Positions 33,177 to 42,821 of a stretch of DNA of 64,000 nucleotides are shown here, piece after piece. Within the stretch, counting starts at the first letter, position 1, and every line of letters starts with the position of its first letter. A program made the position numbers and the translations under genes. The stretch spans positions 434,001 to 498,000 of the forward strand of contig CAVQGY010000002.1 of assembly GCA_963712165.1 (NCBI GenBank), written 5' to 3'. Source of the DNA: B10-G9 sp963712165 (GTDB taxonomy: Bacteria > Chloroflexota > Anaerolineae > Anaerolineales > UBA11858). The notes under the pieces were generated by a model. That model saw only the letters and a program-made list of their open reading frames with translations, did no database searches and was not told the origin of the DNA.

Positions 33177-33231
33177 TATATATTCCTTTTCGGGATCTGA
33201 TAAACATCAATCCCAATCAACAGGAGGATCA

Positions 33232-35040
33232 ATGATGGCACTAACCCAATTACCCCCACGGAATGAGATTCCCCGGGAAGAAACCTGGGATCTGGAGAGC
33301 ATTTACCCTGATATCAAAGCCTGGCAGAAAGCGTATCAAGAGGTTGAAAACCGACTTCCCGAGTTTGAGAGATTTAAGGGGAAGCTTGCCCAAAGCAGCG
33401 AGACACTCCTGGCCTGCCTGAAACTGAGCGAGGAGGTTTTACGCAGCGCTGAAAAGGTGGCTGTTTATAGCGGCCTCGATTCCTCAACAGATGTTACAGA
33501 TCAAGCCGCTCAAGCCCGTTCCGGACAAGGTCGAACATTGCTAAACAAAGCCGTGGCTGAAAGTGCTTTTATCGAACCGGAGATTCTGGCTCTGGGCCGT
33601 GAAGTTCTGGAGGGATGGCTGCTTGAGGATCCAGCCCTGGCTATTTATGATCACTATTTTGACAACCTCTTTCGCCAAAGCGCTCACCTGCGATCCACAG
33701 AGGTGGAAGAAATCCTGGCTTTAGCAGCTGACCCCCTGGGGTATCTGGGTGGCGCATATCGCAGTTTGGTCAATGCTGATATTCTTTTTGAAAAGGCTGT
33801 CGACAAAGAGGGTCATTCCAGGGATATAGGGCAAAGCAGCATAGGTGGGTTGATCACTGATCCGGACAGGGAAGTTCGCCGGACAGCCTGGGAGAATTAT
33901 GCTGATGGGTACCTGGAACATCAAAATACTATTGCGGCAGTCCAAACGGGCACATTTAAACGGGATGTGTTTCTGGCTCGGGCCCGCGGATATGGATCTT
34001 CCCTTGAGGCCTCCTTGTTTCCCAATAATATCCCGACAGAGGTCTTCCATAACCTGATCCAAGTATTCAAGGATAATTTGCCAACCTGGCACCGTTATTG
34101 GAGGATCAGGCGGGAGATACTGGGTTATGATCAACTGCACGTTTATGATATCAAAGCCCCATTAACTACAGTCAAACCCCACATACCTTACCATCAGGCG
34201 GTCGATTGGATTTGTGAGGGTATGGCACCGCTTGGTGAAGAATATGTCGAAGTCATGAGAAAAGGATGCCTGGAAAATCGCTGGGTGGACCGGGCTCGCA
34301 ATAAAGGTAAAGGGCAGGGAGCGTTTTCCTGGGGAACACACGATACACAGCCCTTCATTATGATGAGTTATGGGGACGATGTCTTCAGTCTCAGCACCTT
34401 GGCTCACGAGTTGGGCCATTCTATGCATTCCTACTACACTTCGCAGAACCAGCCTTATGTCTATGGGAATTATTCCCTTTTTGTGGCGGAAGTAGCTTCC
34501 AATTTCAACCAGGCGATGGTCAGAGAATTCTTGTTCCAATCCCAGGATGACCCTGATTTGCAGATGGCGCTGATTGAAGAGACCATGTCTAACTATCACC
34601 GCTATTTCTTCATCATGCCAACCCTGGCGCGATTTGAGTTAGAGATGCACGAACGCGCAGAACGGGGAGAGCCGATCAATGCTCGATCCATGATGGATTT
34701 GACAGCAGATTTATTCAAGGAAGGTTATGGAGACGAGGTGTTTATGGATCAGAACCGGATCGGAATCACCTGGGCTCAATTTGGACATATGTATGCCAAT
34801 TTTTATGTCTATCAATATGCCACGGGAATATCAGGCGCGAATGCCTTGGTGAATAGGGTTCTTAAAAAAGGGGAAGGAGCTGCTGCGGAATATCTGGATT
34901 TCCTGAAGGCGGGTAACTCCCTCTATTCCCTTGATGCCTTGAAGATTGCCGGCGTAGATCTTACCAACCCCGAGCCCGTCAAGACAGCTTTTAAATTCCT
35001 GGCGGATACTGTGGATAGACTGGAAATGACCGCTTTGTAG
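33232..35040 (+). CDS. pepF: Oligoendopeptidase F
   Basis: A 602-residue cytoplasmic metallopeptidase of family M3B. The zinc motif HELGHSMHSYY (about residues 391-401) with the downstream Glu in FVAEVASNFNQAMV, GAFSWGTHDTQPFIMMSY and ITWAQFGHMYANFYVYQYATGIS are diagnostic. It trims peptides of roughly 7-17 residues. AGGAGG lies 4 nt before the first of two tandem ATG codons and 7 nt before the second, so translation may begin at 33235. It is a single-gene unit. Confidence 0.95.
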   Translation: MMALTQLPPRNEIPREETWDLESIYPDIKAWQKAYQEVENRLPEFERFKGKLAQSSETLLACLKLSEEVLRSAEKVAVYSGLDSSTDVTDQAAQARSGQGRTLLNKAVAESAFIEPEILALGREVLEGWLLEDPALAIYDHYFDNLFRQSAHLRSTEVEEILALAADPLGYLGGAYRSLVNADILFEKAVDKEGHSRDIGQSSIGGLITDPDREVRRTAWENYADGYLEHQNTIAAVQTGTFKRDVFLARARGYGSSLEASLFPNNIPTEVFHNLIQVFKDNLPTWHRYWRIRREILGYDQLHVYDIKAPLTTVKPHIPYHQAVDWICEGMAPLGEEYVEVMRKGCLENRWVDRARNKGKGQGAFSWGTHDTQPFIMMSYGDDVFSLSTLAHELGHSMHSYYTSQNQPYVYGNYSLFVAEVASNFNQAMVREFLFQSQDDPDLQMALIEETMSNYHRYFFIMPTLARFELEMHERAERGEPINARSMMDLTADLFKEGYGDEVFMDQNRIGITWAQFGHMYANFYVYQYATGISGANALVNRVLKKGEGAAAEYLDFLKAGNSLYSLDALKIAGVDLTNPEPVKTAFKFLADTVDRLEMTAL

Positions 35041-35153
35041 CAGAAAATAAGCTGCCCAGATGTGAAGGGCGTGTTTTGAATCAATAAGCAAACTGGTCTT
35101 GCCCAAATAGGCTCCGGACCAGGATGAGAGGGTATAAGTCAGGAGGCGGCAAT

Positions 35154-36200
35154 ATGGCTGGTTTTTACACTATCCGCTGGCTTGCTGAAGGCGGAGTGAG
35201 CATGATCGATCAACGCCTTCTTCCCCATCAGGTTGTCTATAATATCTATCAAACTCCAGAGGAAGTGGGAGAGGCGATCAAGGATATGGTCATCCGCGGA
35301 GCGCCTGCGATTGGTGCCGCGGCTGCTTTTGGATTAGCCCTTGTGCCCTGGCACTCTGAAAAAAATGATACCGCGGAGATCATCAGGGAGCTGGAAGAAG
35401 CGGCGGTTGCACTTCGCCAATCTCGGCCCACAGCCGTGAACCTGGCCTGGGCCCTGGAGCAAATCCTGGATGCAGTGCACCAGAGCTTGCCAGAATCTCC
35501 AAAAACCCTCCGCGATTTGGTCCTGGGGGAAGCGAAAAGGATTGCTGAAGAGGACGTTGCCATCAACCTGGCCCTTGGTAATCATGGACAGGAACTGATT
35601 CCTAATCAAGCTGTGATCATCCATCACTGCAATACCGGAAGCTTGGCAGCGGTTGATTACGGCACAGCTCTGGGAGTGATCCGGCTGGCGCACGAACAAG
35701 GCAAGGAAATCTTTGTATATGTCGATGAGACCCGTCCCCGCCTGCAGGGAGGAAGGTTAACCGCCTGGGAGCTGCTCCAATACGGTGTTCCTTTTAAGGT
35801 CATCGCCGATGGGGCGTCTGGCTCCTATTTGCGATCAGGCAAAGTGGACCTGTGTATCGTTGGGGCAGATCGGGTGGCTGCCAATGGTGATGTGGCAAAT
35901 AAGATCGGCACCTATAATCTGGCTGTAGTAGCTCATGAGAATCAAGTCCCATTTTATGTTGCCGTCCCCAAATCAACCATTGATATGAATACATCGTCGG
36001 GGGATCTGATTCCGATTGAAGAACGTCCACCTGAGGAAGTCACTCATGCGGGAGAATGGCAGATAACCCCGGATGATACGCCAGTAGGAAACCCGGCATT
36101 TGATATCACCCCTGCCAGGTATGTAACAGCATTTATCACAGAAGAGGGGATTGTCACACCCCCTTATCCTGAAAAACTCAAAGAGCTGTTCCGTTTGTAG
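35154..36200 (+). CDS. mtnA: Methylthioribose-1-phosphate isomerase
   Basis: A 348-residue isomerase of the methionine salvage pathway, converting 5-methylthioribose-1-phosphate to the ribulose form. Seen are IRGAPAIGAAAAFGLAL, the catalytic-Cys loop VIIHHCNTGSLAAVDYGTALGVI, VYVDETRPRLQGGRLTAWEL and the catalytic-Asp IVGADRVAANGDVANKIGTYNLAVVAHENQVPFYVA. The ATG at 35154 has AGGAGG 7 nt upstream; the longer frame start at 35124 is rejected. No other mtn genes are adjacent; metK lies 12 kb away. Confidence 0.95.
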   Translation: MAGFYTIRWLAEGGVSMIDQRLLPHQVVYNIYQTPEEVGEAIKDMVIRGAPAIGAAAAFGLALVPWHSEKNDTAEIIRELEEAAVALRQSRPTAVNLAWALEQILDAVHQSLPESPKTLRDLVLGEAKRIAEEDVAINLALGNHGQELIPNQAVIIHHCNTGSLAAVDYGTALGVIRLAHEQGKEIFVYVDETRPRLQGGRLTAWELLQYGVPFKVIADGASGSYLRSGKVDLCIVGADRVAANGDVANKIGTYNLAVVAHENQVPFYVAVPKSTIDMNTSSGDLIPIEERPPEEVTHAGEWQITPDDTPVGNPAFDITPARYVTAFITEEGIVTPPYPEKLKELFRL

Positions 36201-36244
36201 CCAGGAAACCTCAGCTGGGGATAGGGATTAACGCAAAGAAGAGA

Positions 36245-36883
36245 TTAGCCGTCAGTGCGAAAGATGGTGACTGTATTATAGAGAGAGAATTGCCCCCAGC
36301 TGTTCCGAAAATCCCTTTCTGTCATCCAATAGAGCTGATCTGTTGCGCCCCAAGAGCTCAAGAAGCCCCAGGGCGTGCTGACGCCATCCAGGTTGTGATG
36401 GCCCGGATCAAAAACTGCCGGAATCATGATATGCCCGCCGATCCATCCAGCTTGGGCTAGAGAACTGGAGATATTCATTCCTTTTGCAATGACTGGCTCG
36501 TCTCCCTTAAAATAAGTGAGGGTTGCCAGGGTTATCACGTTGTCATTCCTGAGGTTTTCTATCAGGTCAGAGATGCTGTATCTCCGGCATCTGACCTGGA
36601 TAGGCAGTCCTGCCTGACGGCCCAATTCGCGGACAAGACTGGCTGTTTGAAAAACAAGGCTGCCGTTGTGGTTGCCGAATATCGTATATTTGCCGGTTCC
36701 CTTCAGCGGCCGGGATCCAACCCAATCAACCAGATCATCCCCTGTGAGGACGATTCCAAAGAGCATATTCAATCCTGATGCTGCCGCATATTTGGCGCAG
36801 TGATTGCTGGCTCCTTGATTGCCCTGATAGGCAGCCAGTTGTGCCTCACCCCATCTTCGCCAGTAAATGGTTTCTGCATTCAT
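36245..36883 (-). CDS. C39-like cysteine peptidase-fold protein
   Basis: A 212-residue protein of the papain-like/C39 superfamily, without a signal peptide. The pattern is QGASNHCAKYAAASGLNMLFG (Gln-x5-Cys, oxyanion Gln and nucleophile Cys near residue 29), a middle helical region, then GWIGGHIMIPAVFDP (catalytic His after GG) and SWGATDQLYWMTERDF (third polar residue). These match the C-H-D/N order of peptidase C39-like bacterial enzymes that cut Gly-Gly leaders or act as intracellular hydrolases. No ABC exporter partner is fused or adjacent apart from an ABC-F ATPase. Function uncertain. Confidence 0.55.
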   Translation of the reverse strand: MNAETIYWRRWGEAQLAAYQGNQGASNHCAKYAAASGLNMLFGIVLTGDDLVDWVGSRPLKGTGKYTIFGNHNGSLVFQTASLVRELGRQAGLPIQVRCRRYSISDLIENLRNDNVITLATLTYFKGDEPVIAKGMNISSSLAQAGWIGGHIMIPAVFDPGHHNLDGVSTPWGFLSSWGATDQLYWMTERDFRNSWGQFSLYNTVTIFRTDG

Positions 36884-36925
36884 ATTTCTATTTCCTGGAG
36901 TACAGATATTCCGATCGATCTCATA

Positions 36926-38953
36926 TCAGGGCTGCCCTTGGAGGGATTCCCATTCGTCCATCAGGATCTCCAGTTCAGTCTCGGCCTCTCTGTAGTCATG
37001 GCCCAGAGCTGCGACTTGATGTGGGTCATCTGGTGGTTTTGCCAATATCTTTCCCCATTTTTCCAGAGCAGTTTCCAGCTCGCTGATCCGGTCTTCCACT
37101 TCCTCCAACCGGGCCAGTTTTTTTCTATTATCAGCCAGGGCCTTGTTCTTGGCTGTTTTGATATCCTGATAGGTGTCAGTTTCTTCCTGGTCCAGGCCAC
37201 CCTCCCACTGCTCAGGCTCTTCTTCCAGGGACTGATCGCCAAGGAAGGCTTGGTAATTCCCTTCAAAAACGAGCAGGTTTTCTTCCCTTACATCAATCTC
37301 CCAGATCTGACTTGCCAGAGCATTGATCAGGTAACGGTCGTGTGATACCAGCAGAATAGTACCAGGATAAGCAGAAAGCACAGATTGCAAAGTTTCCTGA
37401 GAGGGAATATCCAGGTGATTGGTAGGTTCATCCAATAATAGCAGATTGGCATTAGAAAGGGATAGTTTGGCCAAAGCCAATCGGCCTCGTTCTCCGCCTG
37501 AGAGAACGCTGACTCTTTTATACGCCTCATCGCCTGAGAATAAATATGCTCCCAAATAACTCCTGGCAGCATTCTCTGATTCGAACTTACCCGCCTGCTG
37601 GATCTCGTCCAGCACAGTGTTGGCCTCATTCAGGTCTTGGTGGGCCTGGGCAAAATAACCTACATCGAGATTGGCTCCCAGCCTCACTTCACCGGACAAG
37701 GGAGGGATTTCTTCCAGGATGGTTTTGAGAAATGTGGTTTTTCCCGCGCCATTGGGACCGATCAGGGCCGCACATTCTCCCCTCAGCAGGGTGATATCAG
37801 GGACTGAGAACAAAGCCTTATCACCATCTTGGTAGCCGATCTCAAGGTCTGTTGTCCGGATCACCAGATCCCCTCCCCGTTTCCTGGTTTGGAAGCGGAG
37901 ATGAACCAATTGGGGACTTTTGGAGGGGTTTTTCAGGGCAGCTATGCGGTGATGAGCTTCCTGGGGACTCATCATGCTTGTTGTGGTTTGGACTTCTTGA
38001 CTGATTTGCGACCAGGATTTTCCCTGGATTGCCTGGATCCCCATCTGTTCAATCGCCTGGATGCGGCGGCTCAGTCGGCGGAGTTTTCCCCTGGCCATAT
38101 TCACCCGCTGACCTTCGATATTGCGTTTAACGAAGTCGAGCTCATTCACCAAGTGGGCTTTTTCGGCCTCGAAGATCTCCTGCTGCCTCTCCCAGCGGCT
38201 CTGACGCTGTTGTAGGTAAGCGCTGTAATTTCCCCGGTATGTTTCAAATCCACCCCGGCTCATCTCCCAGATTTGATTGCAGACCTGGTCGATAAAATAC
38301 CGGTCATGGGATACGAGGAGCACAGCTCCATTATAATTTTTCAAATACCCTTCTAGCCACTGGATGGCTTCAATATCAAGATGATTCGTGGGCTCATCAA
38401 AGATCAATAAATTATTGGCGTTCAAGAGTAGTTTTCCCAGAAGCGCCCGGGTACGCTGACCCCCAGATAAATGGTTGACCGGCATGTGGAATTCTTCTTT
38501 CTTGAATCCCAGGCCGGAGAGCACCTCTTCCATGAGGCTTTGATAAGTGTATCCACCCCTGTGTTCAAAAATCTCCTGGAGTGATCCGTAACGGGAGAGC
38601 AGTTCATCTGGTTCAGCTCCTGGCTGGCTCATTTGTATTTCGAGCTCTTTTAACTCCTCCTCCAACCGGATCAGGTCCTCAAGGGCAATCAGGATTTCCT
38701 CCCAGAGGGATTTGTCCGAGACCAAGGAACTTTTCTGGGGCAGGTAGCCAATCTTGAGCTGATTTGCGCGCTGGATCTTTCCCTCGGTCGGTGATTCGAG
38801 GTTGGCTAGCAGGTTGAGCAGAGTGGTTTTGCCAATCCCGTTTTCACCTACCAGGGCTATTCTTGCATTGGCTGGGATGGTCAAACTCAAGCCGCTGAAA
38901 ATATCATCGGCTCCGTATGATTTTGATAATCCTTTGGTAGTGATAAGCGACAT
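36926..38953 (-). CDS. ABC-F ATPase
   Basis: A 675-residue protein with two ABC ATPase domains and no membrane segment. Domain 1: Walker A GENGIGKTTLLNLL, signature HLSGGQRTRALLG, Walker B LLIFDEPTNHLD. Domain 2: GPNGAGKTTFLKTIL, VLSGGERGRLALA, LLLLDEPTNHLD. The interdomain linker (about 250-320) is the charged ABC-F coiled region, and the C-terminus (about 545-650) is a further coiled coil (ARLEEVEDRISELETALEKWG). ABC-F proteins act on the ribosome as translation factors or antibiotic protectors. Length and C-terminal coil resemble Uup/YdiF types. Confidence 0.93.
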   Translation of the reverse strand: MSLITTKGLSKSYGADDIFSGLSLTIPANARIALVGENGIGKTTLLNLLANLESPTEGKIQRANQLKIGYLPQKSSLVSDKSLWEEILIALEDLIRLEEELKELEIQMSQPGAEPDELLSRYGSLQEIFEHRGGYTYQSLMEEVLSGLGFKKEEFHMPVNHLSGGQRTRALLGKLLLNANNLLIFDEPTNHLDIEAIQWLEGYLKNYNGAVLLVSHDRYFIDQVCNQIWEMSRGGFETYRGNYSAYLQQRQSRWERQQEIFEAEKAHLVNELDFVKRNIEGQRVNMARGKLRRLSRRIQAIEQMGIQAIQGKSWSQISQEVQTTTSMMSPQEAHHRIAALKNPSKSPQLVHLRFQTRKRGGDLVIRTTDLEIGYQDGDKALFSVPDITLLRGECAALIGPNGAGKTTFLKTILEEIPPLSGEVRLGANLDVGYFAQAHQDLNEANTVLDEIQQAGKFESENAARSYLGAYLFSGDEAYKRVSVLSGGERGRLALAKLSLSNANLLLLDEPTNHLDIPSQETLQSVLSAYPGTILLVSHDRYLINALASQIWEIDVREENLLVFEGNYQAFLGDQSLEEEPEQWEGGLDQEETDTYQDIKTAKNKALADNRKKLARLEEVEDRISELETALEKWGKILAKPPDDPHQVAALGHDYREAETELEILMDEWESLQGQP

Positions 38954-39111
38954 GACAGTATGGTTTATGAAACTTGAATATGGTTTTTTCTCCCTTTACG
39001 CGGGCGGTTCAGGGTGGTTGGCCGTGTTATAATCCCGACCAGAACCCAAACACTGAATCGACAGCTATTATAGTCTGGTATAAAGGAAAAAAAAGGGTTC
39101 TTATCGATCTT

Positions 39112-40539
39112 ATGCAAGAATACCGCGTTCCAACCGAGAATAAAACAAACAGAGTGAGGTGGGGATTATGGGCGGCTTTCATCCTCTCGGCCATGATATC
39201 CATCATTCTGGCATTCTGTTCCCGAAAAAGTGAAAATACCTTCCAACCAGGAGAGTTCTCTCCGGCGCCCGTGGATGGGTTAATATCCCCAACTGATGGG
39301 TTAGAACCCACGCTGGACAATAGCAGGTTGCTGCAGGTCAATGCGGATCGTCCTGGTTATGAGCCGCTGGATCTTGATCACACCATTTATTTCTTGCTGA
39401 CAGGATTGGACAAATGGGGAATAGGGAGGGATGCCGGCAAAGGCCTGACAGATACCATTATTGTGGCTTTTTTGGATAAACCGGGCGAAAAAGCGGGATT
39501 GATCTCCATCCCCAGGGATACCTGGGTCGAAGTGCCAGAATACGGTTTCTACAAGATCAACCAAGCTTATTTGCTTGGAGAAGCCTATGGCTACCCAGGG
39601 GGAGGCCCCGGGATCTTAATGGAAACGGCCGGAAATTTTCTGGATATTCAAATTGATTATTATGCCCAGGTGAATTTTGAATCCTTTGTGGTTCTGGTAA
39701 ATGCGATTGATGGTGTACCGGTCGATGTCCAAGAAGAAATTTTGATCTACCCAAACGCCAATACAAAAGATGTTCCGGTTCAACTCTATCCCGGAGAGCA
39801 GGTTCTGCCGGGCGATCTGGCTCTTGGTTATGTTCGGAGCCGGGATACGCTCGAGGGAGATTTCGGACGCGCGGAGCGACAGCAGCAGGTTCTGGTTGGT
39901 TTGCAGAAAAAGCTCTTCTCATATGAGGTCCTGCCTGTGCTGATACCACGATTGCCGGATTTGTACCGGAGGCTCTCAACAGACCTGGAGACCAATTTAA
40001 CACTTAACCAGATCGTCTCCCTGGCCTGGGCGGTTAAGGATATCAATCCCCAAAGTGTGCATACCCTGGCGGTCAAGGAGCCTATCGTCACGGCCGATAT
40101 CAATGAACGTAACCAGTATATCTTGGTGCCAGACCTGGATCAGATTCGGAAGATCTGGCAGGATATGCAAAACATCATAGCCACGCCCATCCCAGAACCT
40201 ACCCAGGAGATCACCCTGGAAGAATACCTGGCTGAGGAAAATGCCAGCCTGACCATATTAAATGCAACATCCTCACCGGGCTTGGCCAGTGTCACAGCGG
40301 AATTCCTGGAAGCCAAGGGATTCCAGATAGGTGAAGTTGGCAATGCTGAGAAATATGTAGAACAGACGGTGATCTATGATTACACAGGCAAACCATATAC
40401 CCGCCAATCACTCCTTCAAGTCATGGGATATTCCCAGAACCGCCTATTTTACCGGTCTGACCCATCTATAACAGCTGATATCGTTATTGTCCTGGGCGCT
40501 GATTGGGTGAGTGAAAATACGATGGGCGAACCCGAGTAA
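39112..40539 (+). CDS. LytR-CpsA-Psr (LCP) family protein
   Basis: A 475-residue membrane-anchored enzyme that attaches glycopolymers to peptidoglycan in many bacteria. Residues 16-38 form a signal anchor (WGLWAAFILSAMISIILAFC). The LCP domain has YFLLTGLDKWG, DTIIVAFLDKPGEKAGLISIPRDTWVEVP, KINQAYLLG and LGYVRSRDTLEGDFGRAERQQQVLVGL, with the Arg and Asp residues that hold the pyrophosphate. A LytR_C domain (SLTILNATSSPGLASVTAEFLEAKGF) closes the protein. The start at ATG 39112 follows AAAAAAAAGG at some distance; upstream codons of the longer frame overlap a promoter (TATAAT 39028-39033). Confidence 0.88.
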   Translation: MQEYRVPTENKTNRVRWGLWAAFILSAMISIILAFCSRKSENTFQPGEFSPAPVDGLISPTDGLEPTLDNSRLLQVNADRPGYEPLDLDHTIYFLLTGLDKWGIGRDAGKGLTDTIIVAFLDKPGEKAGLISIPRDTWVEVPEYGFYKINQAYLLGEAYGYPGGGPGILMETAGNFLDIQIDYYAQVNFESFVVLVNAIDGVPVDVQEEILIYPNANTKDVPVQLYPGEQVLPGDLALGYVRSRDTLEGDFGRAERQQQVLVGLQKKLFSYEVLPVLIPRLPDLYRRLSTDLETNLTLNQIVSLAWAVKDINPQSVHTLAVKEPIVTADINERNQYILVPDLDQIRKIWQDMQNIIATPIPEPTQEITLEEYLAEENASLTILNATSSPGLASVTAEFLEAKGFQIGEVGNAEKYVEQTVIYDYTGKPYTRQSLLQVMGYSQNRLFYRSDPSITADIVIVLGADWVSENTMGEPE

Positions 40540-40570
40540 TCACACCTGCGGAAATAGGGAAATATTACGT

Positions 40571-40599
40571 TTGACACTATAAATAAAAACCGATAGACT
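40571..40599 (+). promoter_or_regulatory. Promoter of the FHA protein gene
   Basis: A perfect TTGACA (40571-40576) and TAGACT (40594-40599) with a 17-bp spacer, 36 bp before the FHA start codon. Confidence 0.7.
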
Positions 40600-40635
40600 T
40601 TAAGCACTACCTGAAAGAGACAGCAGGAGGATAAC

Positions 40636-41274
40636 ATGGGGTACAAGAACTACCGGCTGACAGTGATCAAAGGGTTTAATAAGGGAACAGTTTTTCCCAT
40701 GGAGCAGGATGAAATCACAATCGGACGAGCTGAAGATAACACCATCGTTCTGAATATCGCTGAAGTATCCCGGGCACATACCGCGTTTATCAAGGTTGAA
40801 GAAGGTTATATGATCAAAGATCTTGGATCCACCAACGGAACTTTCGTGGATAAAAAAGAGATCGGCGAAAAATATCTTCTCAAACCAGGCGACACAATAA
40901 TGTTGGGCGACGCGATTTATATGACGTACATGGCGGAAGCGGACCCCGAAGTGACACTTGTGACCTCCCGGCCGAAGGAGCCCGATTCCAAGGAAGTCAC
41001 CGCTGTTACACCAAGGTCAAATGATGTCCCGAAAGTGAAAACCCCGCCGGCAGACCCATCTCCAGGAAAGATCAAAACAACAAACGAAATGCTCAGTGAA
41101 AGCGAGGATACAGAACCAGCAAAGAGCAACACCTGGCTGTGGGCCGGGATCGGCTGTGTTGTAGTGATCTTTTTCCTGATCGTGGTGGGTGCAATCCTGT
41201 TTGATTTTCTGGATCTATACTGCACCCCACCTTTTGACACATTGATGAAGTTCTTGTGGACCTGCCCCTCCTGA
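40636..41274 (+). CDS. FHA-domain membrane protein
   Basis: A 212-residue protein with an N-terminal FHA phosphothreonine-binding domain: DEITIGRAEDNTIVL (G-R), EVSRAHTAFI (S-x2-H), LGSTNGTFVDKKEI (N-G-T), all contact residues present. A charged linker (about 105-160) leads to one membrane helix (WLWAGIGCVVVIFFLIVVGAIL) and a short outside tail. This is a C-terminally anchored FHA protein, probably docking a phosphorylated partner at the membrane; no Ser/Thr kinase is encoded in the window. GGAGG lies upstream of the ATG. Confidence 0.88.
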   Translation: MGYKNYRLTVIKGFNKGTVFPMEQDEITIGRAEDNTIVLNIAEVSRAHTAFIKVEEGYMIKDLGSTNGTFVDKKEIGEKYLLKPGDTIMLGDAIYMTYMAEADPEVTLVTSRPKEPDSKEVTAVTPRSNDVPKVKTPPADPSPGKIKTTNEMLSESEDTEPAKSNTWLWAGIGCVVVIFFLIVVGAILFDFLDLYCTPPFDTLMKFLWTCPS

Positions 41275-41333
41275 TCTCTACGGAGCGCCCAGAGCGTTCC
41301 TGATGGGTGCTGCAATGGTTGATTAGGAATGCT

Positions 41334-42584
41334 ATGATATCTTCTGAGGAATTTGAAGTCAGACCGACCACCTGTGTTTATGGTGGAGACGCCCTCGCCC
41401 GACTGCCTGATGGTCGGGCAGTTTTTATTCCTTATGCCCTTCCCGAAGAACTGCTGCGAATCCGGATAGTGGAGGAAAAAGAGCGCTATGCCCGAGGTGA
41501 GATCAGGGAGATCATCGCGCCTTCCCCTTTACGCATAGAGCCCCGCTGCCCCCATTTTCAGGAATGTGGAGGGTGCCACTACCAGCATATCCCCTATCAG
41601 GAACAGCTGGGTATCAAGGAAATGATCCTTGTGGATCAGTTGCGGAGGGTGGGGAAGGTCGAGTCTCCTCCTGTTAAGCCAATAAGCCCGGCGCTCTCTC
41701 CCTGGAATTATCGCAACCATATTCAATTCCATATCGCGGATGATGGCTCTGTCGGTTTTTTGAAACATCGCTCAAATAGGATTATTCCCATCCAGGAATG
41801 TCATTTGCCGGATGACGCTTTAAGTAGAATTTGGCCTGAATTCAACCTAGAGTTCATACCTGGCCTGGAGCGCATCAGTTTAAGATCAGGCGAAGAGGGG
41901 CAAGATATACTCATCCTGTTGGAAAGCCAAGGCCAGGAGCTATTTGATTTTAGTGTAGATATACCGCTATCAGCTGTTCTTAAAGGACCGAGCGGGGAGA
42001 TCGTTCTGTCCGGGGATGATTTTACTGTCATCCCTGTGCTGGATTTCCCTTTTGTGGTCTCAGCGAGTTCATTTTTCCAAACTAACACCGCGGTTGCAGA
42101 GAACCTGGTTGAATTCATACTGGAGACCCTTCCCCTGGATGATGACACCATATTACTGGATGTTTACTGTGGAGTAGGTTTATTCAGTGTCTTCCTGGCG
42201 CCGATGGTGAAAAAAGTGATCGGGATAGAATCCAGCCCCAGTGCCTGCGAGGATTACTTATTTAACTTGGCCGAGTTTGAGAATGTGGAGCTATATGATC
42301 TTCCAGCAGAGGAAGTGCTCCCCAGCCTGGGATTATCCCCTGATATTGTCCTGCTGGATCCGCCGCGGGGGGGATTGTCCAAAATTGTGCTAGATAGTGT
42401 GGCTGATCTGGATCCTGACCTGATCGTTTATATCTCCTGCGACCCGGCAACTCTGGCCAGGGATGTTCTGCGCTTCAACAAGAAGGGATATTCCCTCGAT
42501 GAATCCACGCCCTTTGATATGTTCCCCCAGACCTACCATATTGAGAGCGTAAGCTTGTTGTCCCGGGCATCCCCGCAAGGGTGA
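41334..42584 (+). CDS. 23S rRNA (uracil-5-)-methyltransferase, RlmD-like
   Basis: A 416-residue SAM-dependent RNA methyltransferase (TrmA/RumA group). An N-terminal TRAM-like beta-barrel (VFIPYALPEELLRIRIVEEKE) is followed by a four-Cys cluster for [4Fe-4S] (CPHFQECGGC plus the later Cys in PIQECHLPDD), the central domain, SASSFFQTNTAVAENLVEF, a SAM motif (LLDVYCGVGLFSVFLA), LLDPPRGGLS and the catalytic YISCDPATLARDV. It methylates a uridine in 23S rRNA; which position is unclear (RlmD, RlmC or RlmCD type). ATG 41334 with AGGAA 5 nt upstream is preferred over the GTG at 41307. Confidence 0.9.
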   Translation: MISSEEFEVRPTTCVYGGDALARLPDGRAVFIPYALPEELLRIRIVEEKERYARGEIREIIAPSPLRIEPRCPHFQECGGCHYQHIPYQEQLGIKEMILVDQLRRVGKVESPPVKPISPALSPWNYRNHIQFHIADDGSVGFLKHRSNRIIPIQECHLPDDALSRIWPEFNLEFIPGLERISLRSGEEGQDILILLESQGQELFDFSVDIPLSAVLKGPSGEIVLSGDDFTVIPVLDFPFVVSASSFFQTNTAVAENLVEFILETLPLDDDTILLDVYCGVGLFSVFLAPMVKKVIGIESSPSACEDYLFNLAEFENVELYDLPAEEVLPSLGLSPDIVLLDPPRGGLSKIVLDSVADLDPDLIVYISCDPATLARDVLRFNKKGYSLDESTPFDMFPQTYHIESVSLLSRASPQG

Positions 42585-42754
42585 TTTATCTCACCTTGCT
42601 CTTTGTCTGGTCTAGTGTAAAATTTGATTACTAGAACGGAAAACGGATAACCTACTATTGGAACCCAAGCAGGATTAGGCTGGATTCCAGGCTAATCTCA
42701 CAGGGAATTCGTTGATGGTACACAATCAGTCTTTGTCTGGATATTTGAAAACCT

Positions 42755-42777
42755 CTGACCGCATGGTCAGTTTTTTT
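42755..42777 (+). terminator. First tandem terminator upstream of the aminotransferase
   Basis: A 6-bp GC-containing stem with a GCAT loop and seven T. Confidence 0.8.
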
Positions 42778-42821
42778 GCCCTAACTGACATATTCTTTTT
42801 GATGACACTGGAGAGCTGCAT

